This document shows, piece by piece, positions 34,451-45,958 of a stretch of 64,000 nucleotides of DNA. Made by a program: the position numbers and the translations under genes. The DNA is from Strobilurus pachycystidiatus (Eukaryota; Basidiomycota; Agaricomycetes; Agaricales; Physalacriaceae). The notes under the pieces were generated by a model that saw only the letters and a list, made by a program, of their open reading frames with translations, searched no databases and was not told the DNA's origin. The stretch lies in NCBI GenBank assembly GCA_019915135.1, contig JAHLMK010000019.1:930001-994000 (forward strand), given 5' to 3'. Every line of letters begins with the position of its first letter. Position 1 is the first letter of the stretch.

Positions 34451-36055
34451 TCAACACCAATTCTCTCGATCCAACCACGGACCTTGCCACAGCAGCCACG
34501 CGCTTCTTGTCGGCTGCAGAATCCTCAATCCTCCCATTTCCAGTTCATCCAAACAGTACTTCCGCAGCTCCTCCATGTACGCGCTATTATCGCTGTCAAA
34601 ACGGAACTCCTTCAGCAGAGGCGCCTTCCACAACTCGCCCCATGCAACGTTCCTTCGCGACTTGACCATGTCAAAGATCGCGTCCCGCGCCTGCTCTGTC
34701 AGGACCACTGTCGACGAATCAGGAAGCGAGAGGTCCAGTGCCTCTATGTCCGGTACCAAACCTACCGCGGTGGCACTGCGAGTGAGGCGAGTGAACAGGT
34801 TGATGACCGTCTCCTGGGCGTTGATGGGATGTATTGATAATCCGACACTAACAAGCGACTGGGCCAACGATGGTAGGACCTCCGTAAGAAGGCGTGGGTC
34901 CGTGGTTATGCTGAAGTCGTAGATATGAAGATTTCGCAGCTTGCACTGTGAGCGATGGAGGAAGGAGATGACGTAGTCCGTGTGTGAGGTCGCTATGGGG
35001 GAATCGAGCATGACGGTGAGGTCCTTGTCGTCAATAGTCAGCTCCAGCAGTTGTGGTAGATGGAGATTCTCCAACAATACAGCTGAGGTGCGCAAGTTTA
35101 GGATGTTGATGTGTGTGATGGGGGGTATGGACAGGTTAATGGGGTCAATGTCCATTATGTTCAGCTCGATAAGACCGTCCCGCCGAAGCAGCGCCTCCAA
35201 TCCATCATAGTGATAATGAATGGCAGAGTAATGGGTCAAACTGGGAGGTAGAGCGATGCCACTCCTAGGCCACACTAGCAGACATACTCGACGTAATGAT
35301 GGGCCATGCGCCAGCCATTGACTCCAGTAAATGTGGAAACGGGCGGGAGAAGCTAGCGCTGTAAGAGCGCCGTGTGGGTGATGGCCCTCGACATCAGGTG
35401 TCGCGTCGCATTCAAGGGAGACTTCTTCGAGAAGAGGAAGATCGATAGGCTTTATAAACTGAAAGATATCCTCGACCCGAATCTTGGGCATGCGAACATC
35501 CAAGAGCCTCCACCGTCGCGAATACGCTGAGATTGCGTGGAGAATGTCACGGTCGAATGATGTGTCGGAAGGAGCTGACAGTAGTGCGACACTGAGAGGT
35601 AAATTCCCAGAGAGTGCTAAATGGCGCTGCAGCACGGATGCGGCGCGAGGCTTGAACGGCGCTTGTAGAACGACGGTCGACCATAATACGGGGCAGGTCG
35701 TGATGAGATGGCGCCAGGAAAAGCATATGTGAGACAGATGCCAGCGTATGTGGCTCGCATCACAGCTAGAGTCATCTTCCGGATTTGGCATGCAGAAACC
35801 AAAGACTTCGAGTAAAACGTCATGCGGAAGCTTTCGAATAGGTGCCAATGCCGACCGATACATCTCGAGTTGATTCTGGATTGTGTCGTTTGTCAAAGAA
35901 GCGTCGTTGTTTGGCGCCTGTCGTCCATCCGCTTTTTGTAGGTCTAGTAATTGACTTTGGAGACTGGTAATGCTCGAAGATATCCACGGGACGTCCGAGC
36001 TAAGTAGCGGCCTTGTATTACGAAGGATGCTGGTGATTGTGTCCATGGAGGCCAA
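34451..36055 (-). CDS. F-box protein, single exon
   Basis: An uninterrupted 534-residue frame. Residues 30-70 form a probable coiled coil. An F-box follows at about 72-125, starting IRKLPHDVLLEVFGFCMP and ending around W-x-HLITTCPVLWS, typical of agaricomycete F-box proteins. The rest (130-530) has regular leucine spacing with LRNLHIYDFS- and LIELNIMDID-type segments, suggesting degenerate leucine-rich repeats that would bind a substrate. Such proteins recruit targets to SCF ubiquitin ligases. These families are large, single-exon and fast-evolving in mushrooms; the target is unknown. Not closely similar to the two F-box paralogues at 46664 and 54575. Confidence 0.88.
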   Translation of the reverse strand: MASMDTITSILRNTRPLLSSDVPWISSSITSLQSQLLDLQKADGRQAPNNDASLTNDTIQNQLEMYRSALAPIRKLPHDVLLEVFGFCMPNPEDDSSCDASHIRWHLSHICFSWRHLITTCPVLWSTVVLQAPFKPRAASVLQRHLALSGNLPLSVALLSAPSDTSFDRDILHAISAYSRRWRLLDVRMPKIRVEDIFQFIKPIDLPLLEEVSLECDATPDVEGHHPHGALTALASPARFHIYWSQWLAHGPSLRRVCLLVWPRSGIALPPSLTHYSAIHYHYDGLEALLRRDGLIELNIMDIDPINLSIPPITHINILNLRTSAVLLENLHLPQLLELTIDDKDLTVMLDSPIATSHTDYVISFLHRSQCKLRNLHIYDFSITTDPRLLTEVLPSLAQSLVSVGLSIHPINAQETVINLFTRLTRSATAVGLVPDIEALDLSLPDSSTVVLTEQARDAIFDMVKSRRNVAWGELWKAPLLKEFRFDSDNSAYMEELRKYCLDELEMGGLRILQPTRSAWLLWQGPWLDRENWC

Positions 36056-37265
36056 TCTGGGGGTGTCCTTTAATTACGCTTGAAAAAGTCTGGAGGACAA
36101 ACAGCATGCCTTAGAGGTATCGAGGCGGTGTCAAAGAGATGCCACACTCCAAATGCTGCAATCTGTTATGTTGGTTTGATTAAAGCTTTGAAGTGGTTTG
36201 AAGTGAACACAGACCTGAGTGCGCTTGAGCTCAACGTCGAAGTCCAATGGCGGGCGATGGCAAGACGCGTTACCGTGACAATGACACGGCCCACGTGGTG
36301 CTGATCCGCCTTCCATCTTACCGCCATGTCGACTTTTGAGCCCTCAGAATGTCATCACGGAGTGCCAGTAAAGACGCGGCAACACAACTGCGCCTCCTTC
36401 TGCCTGGTGCGAAGACACTCGAGTTGAAGCAAGTTGCACACTATGCCCACCCTTTATTATATGTCATCGATTCAATCCAGGGATAATTTCGTCATTCCCG
36501 CTCACTCCGAACACGCTCATACAGCGCGATCTGTTGCCGCACTCCTATACTTACATTGGGGCGCAGAACATTCGAGTGGACTCAATTGTCTCCTGCGGAG
36601 ATGACAAGAGATGACACTGACAGGCCAGCTCCGTATTCGTCGATCTAACTGATAATGGATCCTGGGGGGGACAGTAACTTCGCGGACGCCGGACAGAGCT
36701 CGCGGTGCCCATGTTCTTTGACCTCGACTGAAGTAAGTATGAGTCTAAAGCACGTATTAGACACGTTCATGTTATCGACTTCTGAGCGGAAGACCTGATA
36801 TCCGTTCAGAGCCGACACACGTTCGCTAGCCTTTGGACGTCGATTTCGACATCAACGACGGTCTGCGCTGCTGTTCGCAGGAGCAGTTACGAAGCGAGCA
36901 AACACACTGTACGCGACTGACTTGAAGACTTCCAGATTTATAGTAATCCTGTCCATTTCGAACGTCGGACTCATCCCGATTAGCTTCAGCTTATCTTTTA
37001 CTAAAGCTGTCACCCTAGTTCTTCTACTCGGCACGTTCCATGACTAGCTCTACTCGACGAGTGAAAGTCTTGTGCAGACGGACGGAGACCGCCCAATCAG
37101 GCAAGAGGCATCTCCAACGTGCTCGATTGCAAAAGTCATATCCGCTTTTCGCCCCAGCACTTTATGTCCCTGCGTTGACGTATGATGGCGCTCTTTACGC
37201 TCTGCGCCATCGCCTGTATATAAGATACCAAGATGGGCTACCGCACCCATCCTCGAAGGGTCGCA
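36056..37265. other. Intergenic region upstream of the three-TM array
   Basis: About 1.2 kb without a supported gene. A TATA box at 37217-37224 belongs to the next gene. Confidence 0.5.
37217..37224 (+). promoter_or_regulatory. TATA box of three-TM gene 1
   Basis: TATATAAG lies 42 bp upstream of the homology-supported ATG at 37266. A further ATG at 37233 lies only 9 bp downstream of the box and is less likely to be used. Confidence 0.5.
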
Positions 37266-37813
37266 ATGTATATCGAAAATCCCGAATATTGGTGTGTTTT
37301 CATTCCTTCGTGCTGAGTGAGCTGCTCTAACATGTCACGTAGGTGGCGTACGTTCATTGATTGAGCGATTGGTGTAGTATGATATTGACTCTCTGTTTCT
37401 GCAGTCATCGTGGGTTCAATCAATGCCAGGTGTGTGCTCTTCAAATCTCCCCAGTCCAAGTCAAGCCTCATCAACATCATTATCCCAGCCTCTTATGGAC
37501 GCTCGCCCTGTCAAAGCTGCCCAACAGCGAGGCTACCTATTGCTTAGCCGCCATGCTCACCGTTGCCGGATTCCTGAATCTCGGGACTGCCTTCCTCCGC
37601 TCCCAGGACGCTGGCATTGTATCTGCCTTCAGCACCGTCACCCTATTTCTTGCAGGCACCGCCGGGTTCGTTGCGGCTTCACGAGTTCACCACGCCATAC
37701 GATGCAAGCGCACAATCGAATCACATTGGGAGACAGACGATCCGCCGCCACCCCTCTGTGTCACAGAGAAAAGTGCCGAGGTGTCGATTGCGGGGAAAGT
37801 TTGTAGAGTATGA
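37266..37813 (+). CDS. Small three-TM protein, tandem family member 1
   Basis: Exons 37266-37291, 37343-37347 (5 nt), 37405-37429 (25 nt) and 37488-37813 join in phase. The product, ~127 residues, begins MYIENPEYWWLIVGSINAS and has three hydrophobic helices (first in WWLIVGSINASLLWTLAL, then CLAAMLTVAGFLNLGTAFL, then STVTLFLAGTAGFVAASRV) and a short acidic/proline cytoplasmic tail (TDDPPPPLC). It shares MxIxxPEY, INASLLWT, SKLP/SRIP and FLAGxAxxVAASRV with gene 2, and a weaker version with gene 3. No known domain is recognised. It could be a truncated relative of fungal seven-TM DUF families. Membrane location is inferred from hydropathy. Confidence 0.75.
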
Positions 37814-38232
37814 CGCGGACACGCCATGGTGAGTCTGCCCATCGCTCCCTCATGCCCCATGCTAAAATTCCTGTCGCAGACCCCATCTCCGAACGCATGC
37901 CCATGGCTTGTATTTCACGAATCACGGTTCTCTGTATTTTTAGTGTAATTAGACCTCATGTACGCCGTCCGAGGCTGTGGGTCCCATAAAAATAGGCGCA
38001 TCGATATGTAGTTCAACACGCTGCGGCTGCCAAGGCGCTGTACACTCTTGTACACGTTGCGGCAAGCCGTCCAGGGCCGTCCCACTACGAGCGCGCTTGT
38101 TTCGCCGTGATCGAAATGATTTAGGTGCTGATCGGGATCTGAAGGCCGTGTTACCCAGGTGTTACCCGACTGCAAGTTGTTTCTGACTTGCACTCGTACC
38201 ATCACCGTCCTTGAGCGCTTTCGCCTCAAACA

Positions 38233-38769
38233 ATGCACATCGACCATCCTGAATACCTGTGAGTGTTGCTGCAGTGTCATTGACGATGAACGCTTACAGA
38301 CTCGACTCTTCTCCAGCTGGCGTACGTGCATTTACGCTTCCTTCCTTCGTGAAATTAAAGCATCGTTCAGTCGTCGTGTCCGTCATCAACGCCAGGTATG
38401 CGCTGGCTCTCTATGAGAAAATCGCGCATCTGATCATCTACTTACAGCCTTCTGTGGACGGCCGCGCTCTCTCGCATCCCAAACTTCGAAGCTAGTTACT
38501 TGCTCGTCGTCGCTTTTGATATCGCTGCCATACTCAACCTCGTCATGTCCTTCTATCGCTCATACGACCAGAGCCCTATATCCCTCATCAACAGCATACT
38601 CTTTTTCCTGGCTGGGGTCGCCGCGGTCGTGGCGGCATCTAGAGTACTCCAGATCATGAAGATGAAACGTGCCGAGGAGCAGTGGAAGCAGAGTGCATCA
38701 TCGTCCTCGGGGGATTCTTCTCAGATTTGCTTGGAGAAGTCTGAGATGGCGATATCGGAAAAAGCATAA
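38233..38769 (+). CDS. Small three-TM protein, tandem family member 2
   Basis: Exons 38233-38258, 38317-38321 (5 nt), 38371-38395 (25 nt) and 38448-38769 join in phase with the same exon lengths (26, 5, 25) as gene 1. It begins MHIDHPEYLWLVVSVINAS. Three helices follow the same plan, ending FFLAGVAAVVAASRVLQIM, then a Ser-rich tail (SASSSSGDSSQ). Gene 2 starts 420 bp after gene 1 ends, on the same strand, so tandem duplication is clear. Function unknown. Confidence 0.75.
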
Positions 38770-39381
38770 CGGTCGGTGCCTACCTTACTAGTACGCTCGA
38801 CGTCGTTCTGATGGTGCTCGTAGGTCGCACAGGGCAAAACGGGTGTCATTGGGTTTTATTTCTTGGACTTTCTTAGATATCACTGAGGATATTGTGCGTC
38901 TTGGACGTCTGCAGTCACTGTATTTTTCCTGTAACAGCAAATCGCTCATTCAGCCGAAGCGACACACACACACAGAGAGGCCAGACTCGGCGCCATCCAG
39001 GTTGCGTCAACGCTGAATGGGCATTCGGAGCCCAGGTTTCAATAGCCTGTCTTTGACATTGCCCCACCGGCAACCGTGAGCAGTCATCGCGTAACTTGAA
39101 CCATGTGGATTGCAGAGCGTAGCATACGGGCGTTACGGTGTCCATGATCGAATGAAAGGGATAACGAGTCCTGGTAATGTACTATGTAGGTTTCTTGCGC
39201 AACAGCATTCCTAGAGACCAAATTACCCCTCACGTTCAGATCACGTCTCCAAGTTGTGGACGCGTCGATAGGCTACTGTCGTTGCTACTTACAGGATACA
39301 GAGGGGGCCTGAAATTACTGTGGCTACTCGTGGCCACTCACCATCCAATCGCACGCCTTATTCAAGGCAGTGCAAGACCAT

Positions 39382-39427
39382 CATATCAATTATTCATATC
39401 AATTATTCATATCAATTATTCATATCC
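39382..39427. repeat. 13-bp minisatellite
   Basis: The unit CATATCAATTATT occurs three times head to tail, plus a partial fourth (CATATC). AT-rich against its surroundings. Confidence 0.9.
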
Positions 39428-40314
39428 AAGAAACACGTTGGCACACACGAATCGTGCTTTACTTATCAATGATCATAGACGCTTCGGTCAAAGTTCCCAC
39501 ACCTTCTTGCTCCATCAAACCATTTCAGGCCGGGATGTAGGTGTCTCGCAAGAAGTGCTCTGTGACCATCTCAACATCATCATCATCGAGTGGCGCGCCG
39601 ATATTCTTTCGCACTGCGGAGCAACATGCCTGTGTCTGTCGCACCAAATCTTAGGTATGCTGATAGTGATCTCACGATGCGCAGTTGTGTATACTCTCCA
39701 TCCTGGCCGATGTGGCCTTCGTTTTGTCACTTTTGTCCTTCTTGCGGTGTCTAATGCCCGTCATGTAGTAGTTGACCGATCAACTATCTCATGTCGATGG
39801 CAATCAATGATTAATGTATCGAGTAGTACACTGTAACGCCCTCGGACGAAATGGTGCTCCTTGGGACCTCTAGTCCTACCATCTGACTACTGAACAGATT
39901 AGCAAATTTTTGACCTGAAGTCTGATGCCGACGCGAACGACGCCACTGCTCTCTCAAGGTCACTCTCACGTATAAGAGTGTAACGACGGCTCTGCGTTGT
40001 CGCTCCGCGATATGGAATTGACTGCGCACGTATAGCGTAGTCGTGTATTCTGTTTCACCTCGGTCGCGCTGTATTGGACTTCAGAAGCATGTATGTGCTG
40101 ACACAGTCAAACATTGCGGAGCCGACGACCCCGACGACGGCACCTCCAGCGCTATATCAATTTCTTTCGGAAGCTTTCCGAGGGTTGTGAGCATGTCGGA
40201 CGAGACCCTTTGGATTGGAGTCTCGTCCGACAGAGTCGTTGGGCATCCGCGATGGTCATTAGGTTCTCCACTACACTTTCGTAAGTGCAGACTTTCTCAT
40301 GATCTTTCGCATAG

Positions 40315-40322
40315 TATATAAA
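40315..40322 (+). promoter_or_regulatory. TATA-like box upstream of three-TM gene 3
   Basis: TATATAAA lies 216 bp upstream of ATG 40538. The distance allows an unseen 5' UTR or a longer N-terminus. Confidence 0.35.
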
Positions 40323-40537
40323 CTGTAAGGCGAAGGTATTCTACTTATTAAATCCTGTTTCCCGTCACCACCTCGCGGGACTCGGGCGTTAACCGTCCGT
40401 CTAAGCTACAGCATCGACCTGAGCATGGTCTCTGATCATTCGAGCTATCTGTAGGAATCTTGTTCCACTCAAGATGAGATTCAAAATGTTGACCTTGACT
40501 TCTATCAGATGTCGTACGTCCGATTCTGGTGGAAGAG

Positions 40538-40902
40538 ATGTATCTGAACGACCCGCGAGCAGTCTTCGTGGCAATGCTGAACGCCATGTACGTTGAACAC
40601 GCTTCATCGTTGCCTCTCCTCGTGAAACTCACCTCGTATCCAGCCTTCTCGGCTGGAAGTCGATATCCGAGATACCACTAGAAGAGGCTACTGAGGAGCT
40701 GGTGTTGCTTTTGCTGCTAGCAGCGCTGGTGAACCTCTCGATGTCTCTTCATATATGGACGAGTCCGCAATACGCACACAATTGGGTGCTACTAGACACT
40801 AGTGCGGCATTCTTTTTGGCGGGGACAGCCGCAGTGATATGGACGCTGAGAGTGCGCCGAGTTTGGCAGAGGCAAGAGAAACTGGGACTTGGCCCTAACT
40901 AA
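40538..40902 (+). CDS. Small three-TM protein, tandem family member 3 (fewer introns)
   Basis: Exons 40538-40587 and 40644-40902 join in phase. The protein starts MYLNDPRAVFVAMLNA, aligning with MYIENPEYWW and MHIDHPEYLW of genes 1 and 2. It goes on to ILLGWKSISEIPLEEA and two further helices (LLLLLAALVNLSMSL, then AAFFLAGTAAVIWTLRVRRV). The last intron sits at the same codon as in genes 1 and 2, but the two introns around the 5-nt exon are absent: exon 1 is one block of 50 nt. About 103 residues, with no hydrophilic tail. Most diverged of the three. Confidence 0.65.
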
Positions 40903-41279
40903 GACTTGGATCGTTTTGGACGGACGTTGGCGGAAAGAAGTCTCCACCTCAACAAGGAAAACGTTGATGGGGGAGAGGTGTAGCGAGTCAGCAGGAGTCT
41001 GGTCTCAGCCCCAAAAGACCGCAACCTGCTGTGGGCGAAGTATAAGAGTCGAGTGATAGATGCCAAGAATAGACAACTGCAGTAGAGCGTGATGCGATCG
41101 TCAGGGTCACCAATTCAGCTTTCACTTTTACCGTCACCTTTCAACGTTGCCATAGTCAACGAACTTGTTTGCTCTACTGGCGTCAGTCACGATGCGCATT
41201 CAGCCAATATGCAGCCCATTTCGATAGCGTCAGTCCATCGTCCTCAGCGTTCGCGCCTCCCCGCTCATTGGCATGCAGG

Positions 41280-43518
41280 ATGATCACCGACTTTTTTCAC
41301 CCGAATGTCGGCGGCGTCGAGAGCCACGTATACATGCTTGCCGCATGCCTCATACGGCGTGGACACAAGGCGCGTGAACGCTGCCTTTCTTCTGCTCTGT
41401 CCTCATCGCGTACAGGTCATAGTCATCACCCACAGCCATCCACCAGACCGCGTAGGAATTCGCTGGCTTATACCCTCCCTCAAGGTGTACTATCTTCCGT
41501 TCGTACCCATCGCATCCTCGGCAACGCTGCCCAACTTTTTCACGTTTCTGCCGCAATTCCGCACCATCATCCTACGCGAACATATCCACCTCATCCATGC
41601 CCACGCGAGTCTATCGTCGTTGGGACACGAAGGCATTCTGCATTCTCATCTGCTGGGTGTGCGGACGGTCTTTACAGACCACAGTCTATTCGGCTTCGAG
41701 GACGCTGCGAGTATTCTGACGAATAAGCTGCTGGCAGGCACACTGAAGAATGTTGACGCGGTCATCTGTGTATCCCACACCGGGTCGGTCGCTCATCTCA
41801 CGCTCTACCTTATCTCTAACGTCAAACAGACGCGAAAATACTGTGCTCAGAGGAGAACTTTTCGATGCATCGGACGATGGCAAGACGATGGTCGTGAGGG
41901 ACAATGTCTATGTCATTCCGAACGCGCTGGTACCTGATAATTTCCGACCGGGTCCTCCACTTTCCACTGAAACAAGCCAGTGTGCTCAGACTTCTTTTTC
42001 TTCCATTTCTCATGTGTTCTGCAGTCAACATTGTCGTCTTATCCCGTCTTGCATATCGGAAAGGTATCGATCTTCTGGTCGCGACGGCACCCAGGATCTG
42101 TAAGGCGTACCCAAACATTCGAATAGTCGTTGGTATGTTGTGTCCTTCACCCATCCTCGACCTCAATACTGACCTTCCCCAAGGAGGCGACGGTCCCAAA
42201 CTCATTGACCTCCTCCAAATGCGGGAGAAGCATCAGCTTCAGAACCAAATAGAGCTGCTCGGACCTATTCGGCACAACGACGTCCGTTCTGTGCTCACAC
42301 GCGGGCACATCTACTTGAATACATCTCTGACTGAATCGTTCGGGATCGCTATCCTCGAAGCGGCATGTGCTGGTCTCTACGTCGTGTCTACCCGCGTCGG
42401 CGGCGTACCGGAGATTCTCCCAGAGGATATGATCAGCTTTGCTGAGCCGGACGAGGACGGTTAGTTCTTTCGAGATATTATATACCAAAATGCTCATTGC
42501 CAGGTATGTAGACGTCTTCCGCGCGGTGTCATCGGCCATCAAGATCGTCTCAGGCGGCACTCATGACCCCCTTCGTGCTCATGAGCGTATACGAGGCTTC
42601 TACAGTTGGGCTGATGTCGCGGACCGAACGGAGATTGTATATGATAATGTAACGAAGACGAGACAGATGGAGCTGGGTGAGAGGATGAGGAGGTGGGCTT
42701 GTTTCTTGTCTCTTCGGCTTCGGTTTCCATCTCATCATAATTTGTATAGGACCATGTCCCTCGGACCCTTTGCTGGCCCGATATATACGATCATTTTGGT
42801 CGTCGACTGTCTGTTCTTCCTCTTGTTGGAGTGGTGGCTTCCTCGCGATGAGATAGATTTTGTGACTGAACATTGGGATTATGACAAGTTCGTTGAGGTT
42901 GGTGTATCCCCCGAGCGTTCCTGGATACGGCTAATTGTCTCGCCAGACTGTCACGGGCGGGTCTGGCTGATGATCAACGAACGACTGCGGAGCGAACTTA
43001 AACTCTTCCTCGACTCTCATGGTCATGATCTGCTCTTGACCGTCAGGCGGTGGTATCGAATCATTCCTCACTCACTCTTCGAAAAGTCCTGTAACTTCGG
43101 GTCTCCAAGCCCTGTCTGCACTACCCCGTTCCATTTGCAAGATTTGAAAAAGATCCTACGCCAACGTACTCACGGTGGCTTCGAAGGAAGTCCTCAGCCA
43201 TTCAATGTTACTATTAGCAAAGGCCGAAGTTGCTTGAATCCAACTCAGTGCTTACCTCCCGCAGTATTGCGCCACTTCACCACTCGTCAATCGAAGGAAT
43301 GCTTGGTGGGTACCTCGTCTTCGATACATTCTTCATTCAACCACGAACCAGAGCCTGTATCTGCGTATTTTCGTTTCACCACACTAAAAGTGTCACTTCA
43401 GATTTGCAACTTGCGCCTTCCCAGCAATGTCTATCTCGCCTGGCCCTCTGGAAGTTGGAGGTGGCATCCAACACAGAAAGCGTTGACACGGCTTGCACTC
43501 ATGACTGCACCCAGCTGA
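41280..43518 (+). CDS. GPI3: PIG-A/Gpi3 N-acetylglucosaminyltransferase subunit
   Basis: Catalytic subunit of the ER enzyme that moves GlcNAc from UDP-GlcNAc to phosphatidylinositol, the first step of GPI-anchor synthesis. It starts [20 protein letters not shown], with the family N-terminus and the cytoplasmic GT4 fold. [49 protein letters not shown] and the E-x7-E donor motif ([14 protein letters not shown]) follow. A C-terminal helix ([20 protein letters not shown]) would face the membrane. Introns: 41370-41415, 41784-41829, 41976-42024, 42133-42183, 42460-42511 and 42693-42749. All agree in phase; the first and third use GC donors. The family normally ends soon after DYDKFVEV (~42903), so the last ~205 codons to 43518 may be read-through of a missed intron or 3' UTR. 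Start may lie upstream in frame (41169). Confidence 0.88.
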
Positions 43519-44107
43519 TGACACTTCGGCGGAATCTACGACTATCTGCATTCGAGAAGCGCAAATGAATCTCACCAGAGTCGGATTCTACACTTCCTAC
43601 ACGCGCTTGATCACTCAATCAAGCGCTCTATTACTGAGCAACACCCATGCACTTCTCCTCGCTTCGTCTGTGTCTTCTTACAGTCACACATGACCGATGT
43701 CGAAAATAAATTTCACTCATCTCTATTCCTCGACGTGAACTCTTTGTCCGTTCTTCCTGCCTGCTCTATCTTTGTGCGAGAGCTAAGCACTTCTCTTCGC
43801 CTCCTCCACACTCGGCCGAATCCGTACGACAAGACCTGGAGTTGCACCCTCGTTCTCACCTTTTGACGCCGAAAGCCCATCTGCACCACGCAGTCAATGC
43901 GGCTTGTGAAGTAAATTTGTGGCGTGGATCGTGACCGGGGCAAGTAACGTCCGTATTCAGTGAACCATCTCGCGTGTTGCCTGACACAATGTCAGGCGCC
44001 TCGCCTTCACAGCTATTTGACGTCTTCCAATACACCGTTACAGCACTTAACTTTCGCCTGATCTCGACTTCGCTCCCCCCAGAGCACAGATCCTCTCAAT
44101 CATAGCA
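43519..44107. other. Intergenic region with a perfect palindrome
   Basis: No gene supported. GCCTGACA-CAATGTCAGGC-type inverted repeat near 43978-43998 (8 bp arms around CAA) lies ~110 bp upstream of the next start. Confidence 0.45.
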
Positions 44108-45958
44108 ATGTCTAAGGCCCTCGCGTACAAGACTGCCGTTTTTCACAACCAAATGGCCACCGACAAAGGTTCGGGTGCCGCCAATGACCTGGCCACCTGG
44201 AGGCCCAGCCGTACGTGCCACATGTTCATGTTTTTGCAGGGAGTGTCTGATAACAAGCATTCTAAGTTCCCGCCGGTTGGTACTATCTCGGTCAGGCTCT
44301 CAGCACTTCGTACGGTAGTGCACCCACCAGTATCATCGTTAAGGACCTTGAACCCGACGTCTTGAAAGATGTCAAGGACTGGGAGCAAGTCTGGAACGAT
44401 CAGGGATCCCACAAATCAACTGATTTTGCCCTTTGGCGCGGTGTTCCTCCGAACGAGGACTATGTCGTGATGGGCGGCATCTTCAGCACCAACAATGACT
44501 GGGGGAAGCCAACGGCGTCGCAGACCGAGGGCATCAAGGCCATCCGAAAGGATGTGCTTTATATGGAACAATACGCGCTCTGCTCTTGGATTGACAAAGG
44601 GACGCACGCCAAAAGATACGGAGCTGCTTGGGTTCCCTTCAATTTGTCGAGCATTCTAGGTGACCTATTTCCTGACAAGGGCCCCGACCGCCAGACCGTC
44701 AATGTCATGATCCCATCCGGCAACGACCACGATTGGCTAGCTCCTCCCAGTGATTGGTGCTACTCTTTGCTCGACTCACGCATCACCAACATGGGGACGT
44801 CTAATGTCAAAGCTTCGGAGGCAGTCATCGGTCCTTTGAAAGAGGCAAGTGCGTTCCTCATTTCGATGTCATCTCGATCTCATCGTCCGACCAGACACCG
44901 CCAAATGCCGAAGCTGAAAAGGCGGTAACGCTCACGGACACGGACAAGCGCGAGCTCAATTTTGAACTCGGGAAACCCATCGCGACGCAAGTTGTGAGTA
45001 GGATCTTCTTTATTTTGTTGAATTTTCTCAGACCGACTTATGCAGGACATGTCATGCCTATGCTAATACCACTGATGAATTCTGTAGTATCGCGCCAAGG
45101 TCTATCAACGACTTGACCCCACCCTCCACCACTGATGGATTCAAGACGTATGTTTTCAACATTTCATACATGTCATTCTTGACGCTGTTCACGGCAGTCA
45201 ACGCATCACTGTGTTCGAGGACAAGGAGATACCAATGCCTGGAGAGTGGGCGCCATACCCCGGCCTTGTGAACTGGAATGTCACGGCGTACTGCTACAAG
45301 CCTGCCGGAGACGACCAGGCATTCTTTATCTTGATCCACAGTGGGAATACGGAGACGCCAATCAACGATGTTGTCCTGACCCACAAGGTTTCTCTTAGTA
45401 GCAGCTCCTTCGAGAACCAGCTGCCGATGACTGGCGACGGGCAACTCCAGCAGGGTTCAACTTACAAATGTGAGTTCGAGGTTCTTTCGTTGCTACAAAA
45501 CTTACAGGTCTCCGTGTTCCGCCAGACAACATCGATTTCTCACAGACGCTCAATTTGCAGGACAAGAACGGAAATCCATTCGCGTTCCCCGCCAAGTACT
45601 CCGACGAATACACGAGAGTCGGATTCGTGCAGACGGGGGACACTTCAGGCAGTTCCGCGACTTTTCAGTTGAAGAAAGCTCCGCTGCCCAGTAAGGAGGA
45701 GCCGCGCGTGAGTGGCTTTGCTTCATGATGCAGTCAAGGATCATATCTGATCTTTGCCGCGATGTTGATAGGTCTTCGGACAGCAGATCCGCGCGTTGAG
45801 TACGATTTATTGCCCTGCACAGACAGAGGGCAGCACCTATTCTTTGAGTGAGTTTCCCTCCGCGCTAGAAAGAGCATTAATCAATCAACGTCGTGTCAGG
45901 CTTCTCCTTGAATGCTGGTGCTGCAAACATCACCGCAACCAGCGATGTCAAATTCTGA
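44108..45958 (+). CDS. Vps62-like (DUF946-type) beta-rich protein
   Basis: ATG 44108 (MSKALAYKTAVF) opens a protein of roughly 440 residues in at least seven exons. Two segments resemble the Vps62/DUF946 repeat pattern of W-R-P ... G-x-x-x-LG: TWRPS joined to PAGWYYLGQAL, and DFALWRGVPPNEDYVVMGGIF followed by CSWIDKGTHAKRYGAAWVP. The second half (from VFEDKEIPMPGEW) is a beta-rich region with YCYKPAG and a C-terminus ending NITATSDVKF. Yeast Vps62 is linked to cytoplasm-to-vacuole sorting, but many fungal members are uncharacterised and some relatives sit in pore-forming or lectin-like proteins. No signal peptide is seen. Intron 44845-44894 has a perfect GC donor (GAG|GCAAGT). Family call is moderate. 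Confidence 0.6.

Larger units (their letters stand above)
38770..40537. other. Spacer between array members 2 and 3
   Basis: No gene supported. It contains a 13-bp minisatellite (39382-39427) and a TATA-like box (40315-40322). Confidence 0.5.

Noticed and set aside
37233..37265. Upstream ATG adding MGYRTHPRRVA to three-TM gene 1
   Set aside because: It sits too close to the TATA box, and genes 2 and 3 align from the later Met.
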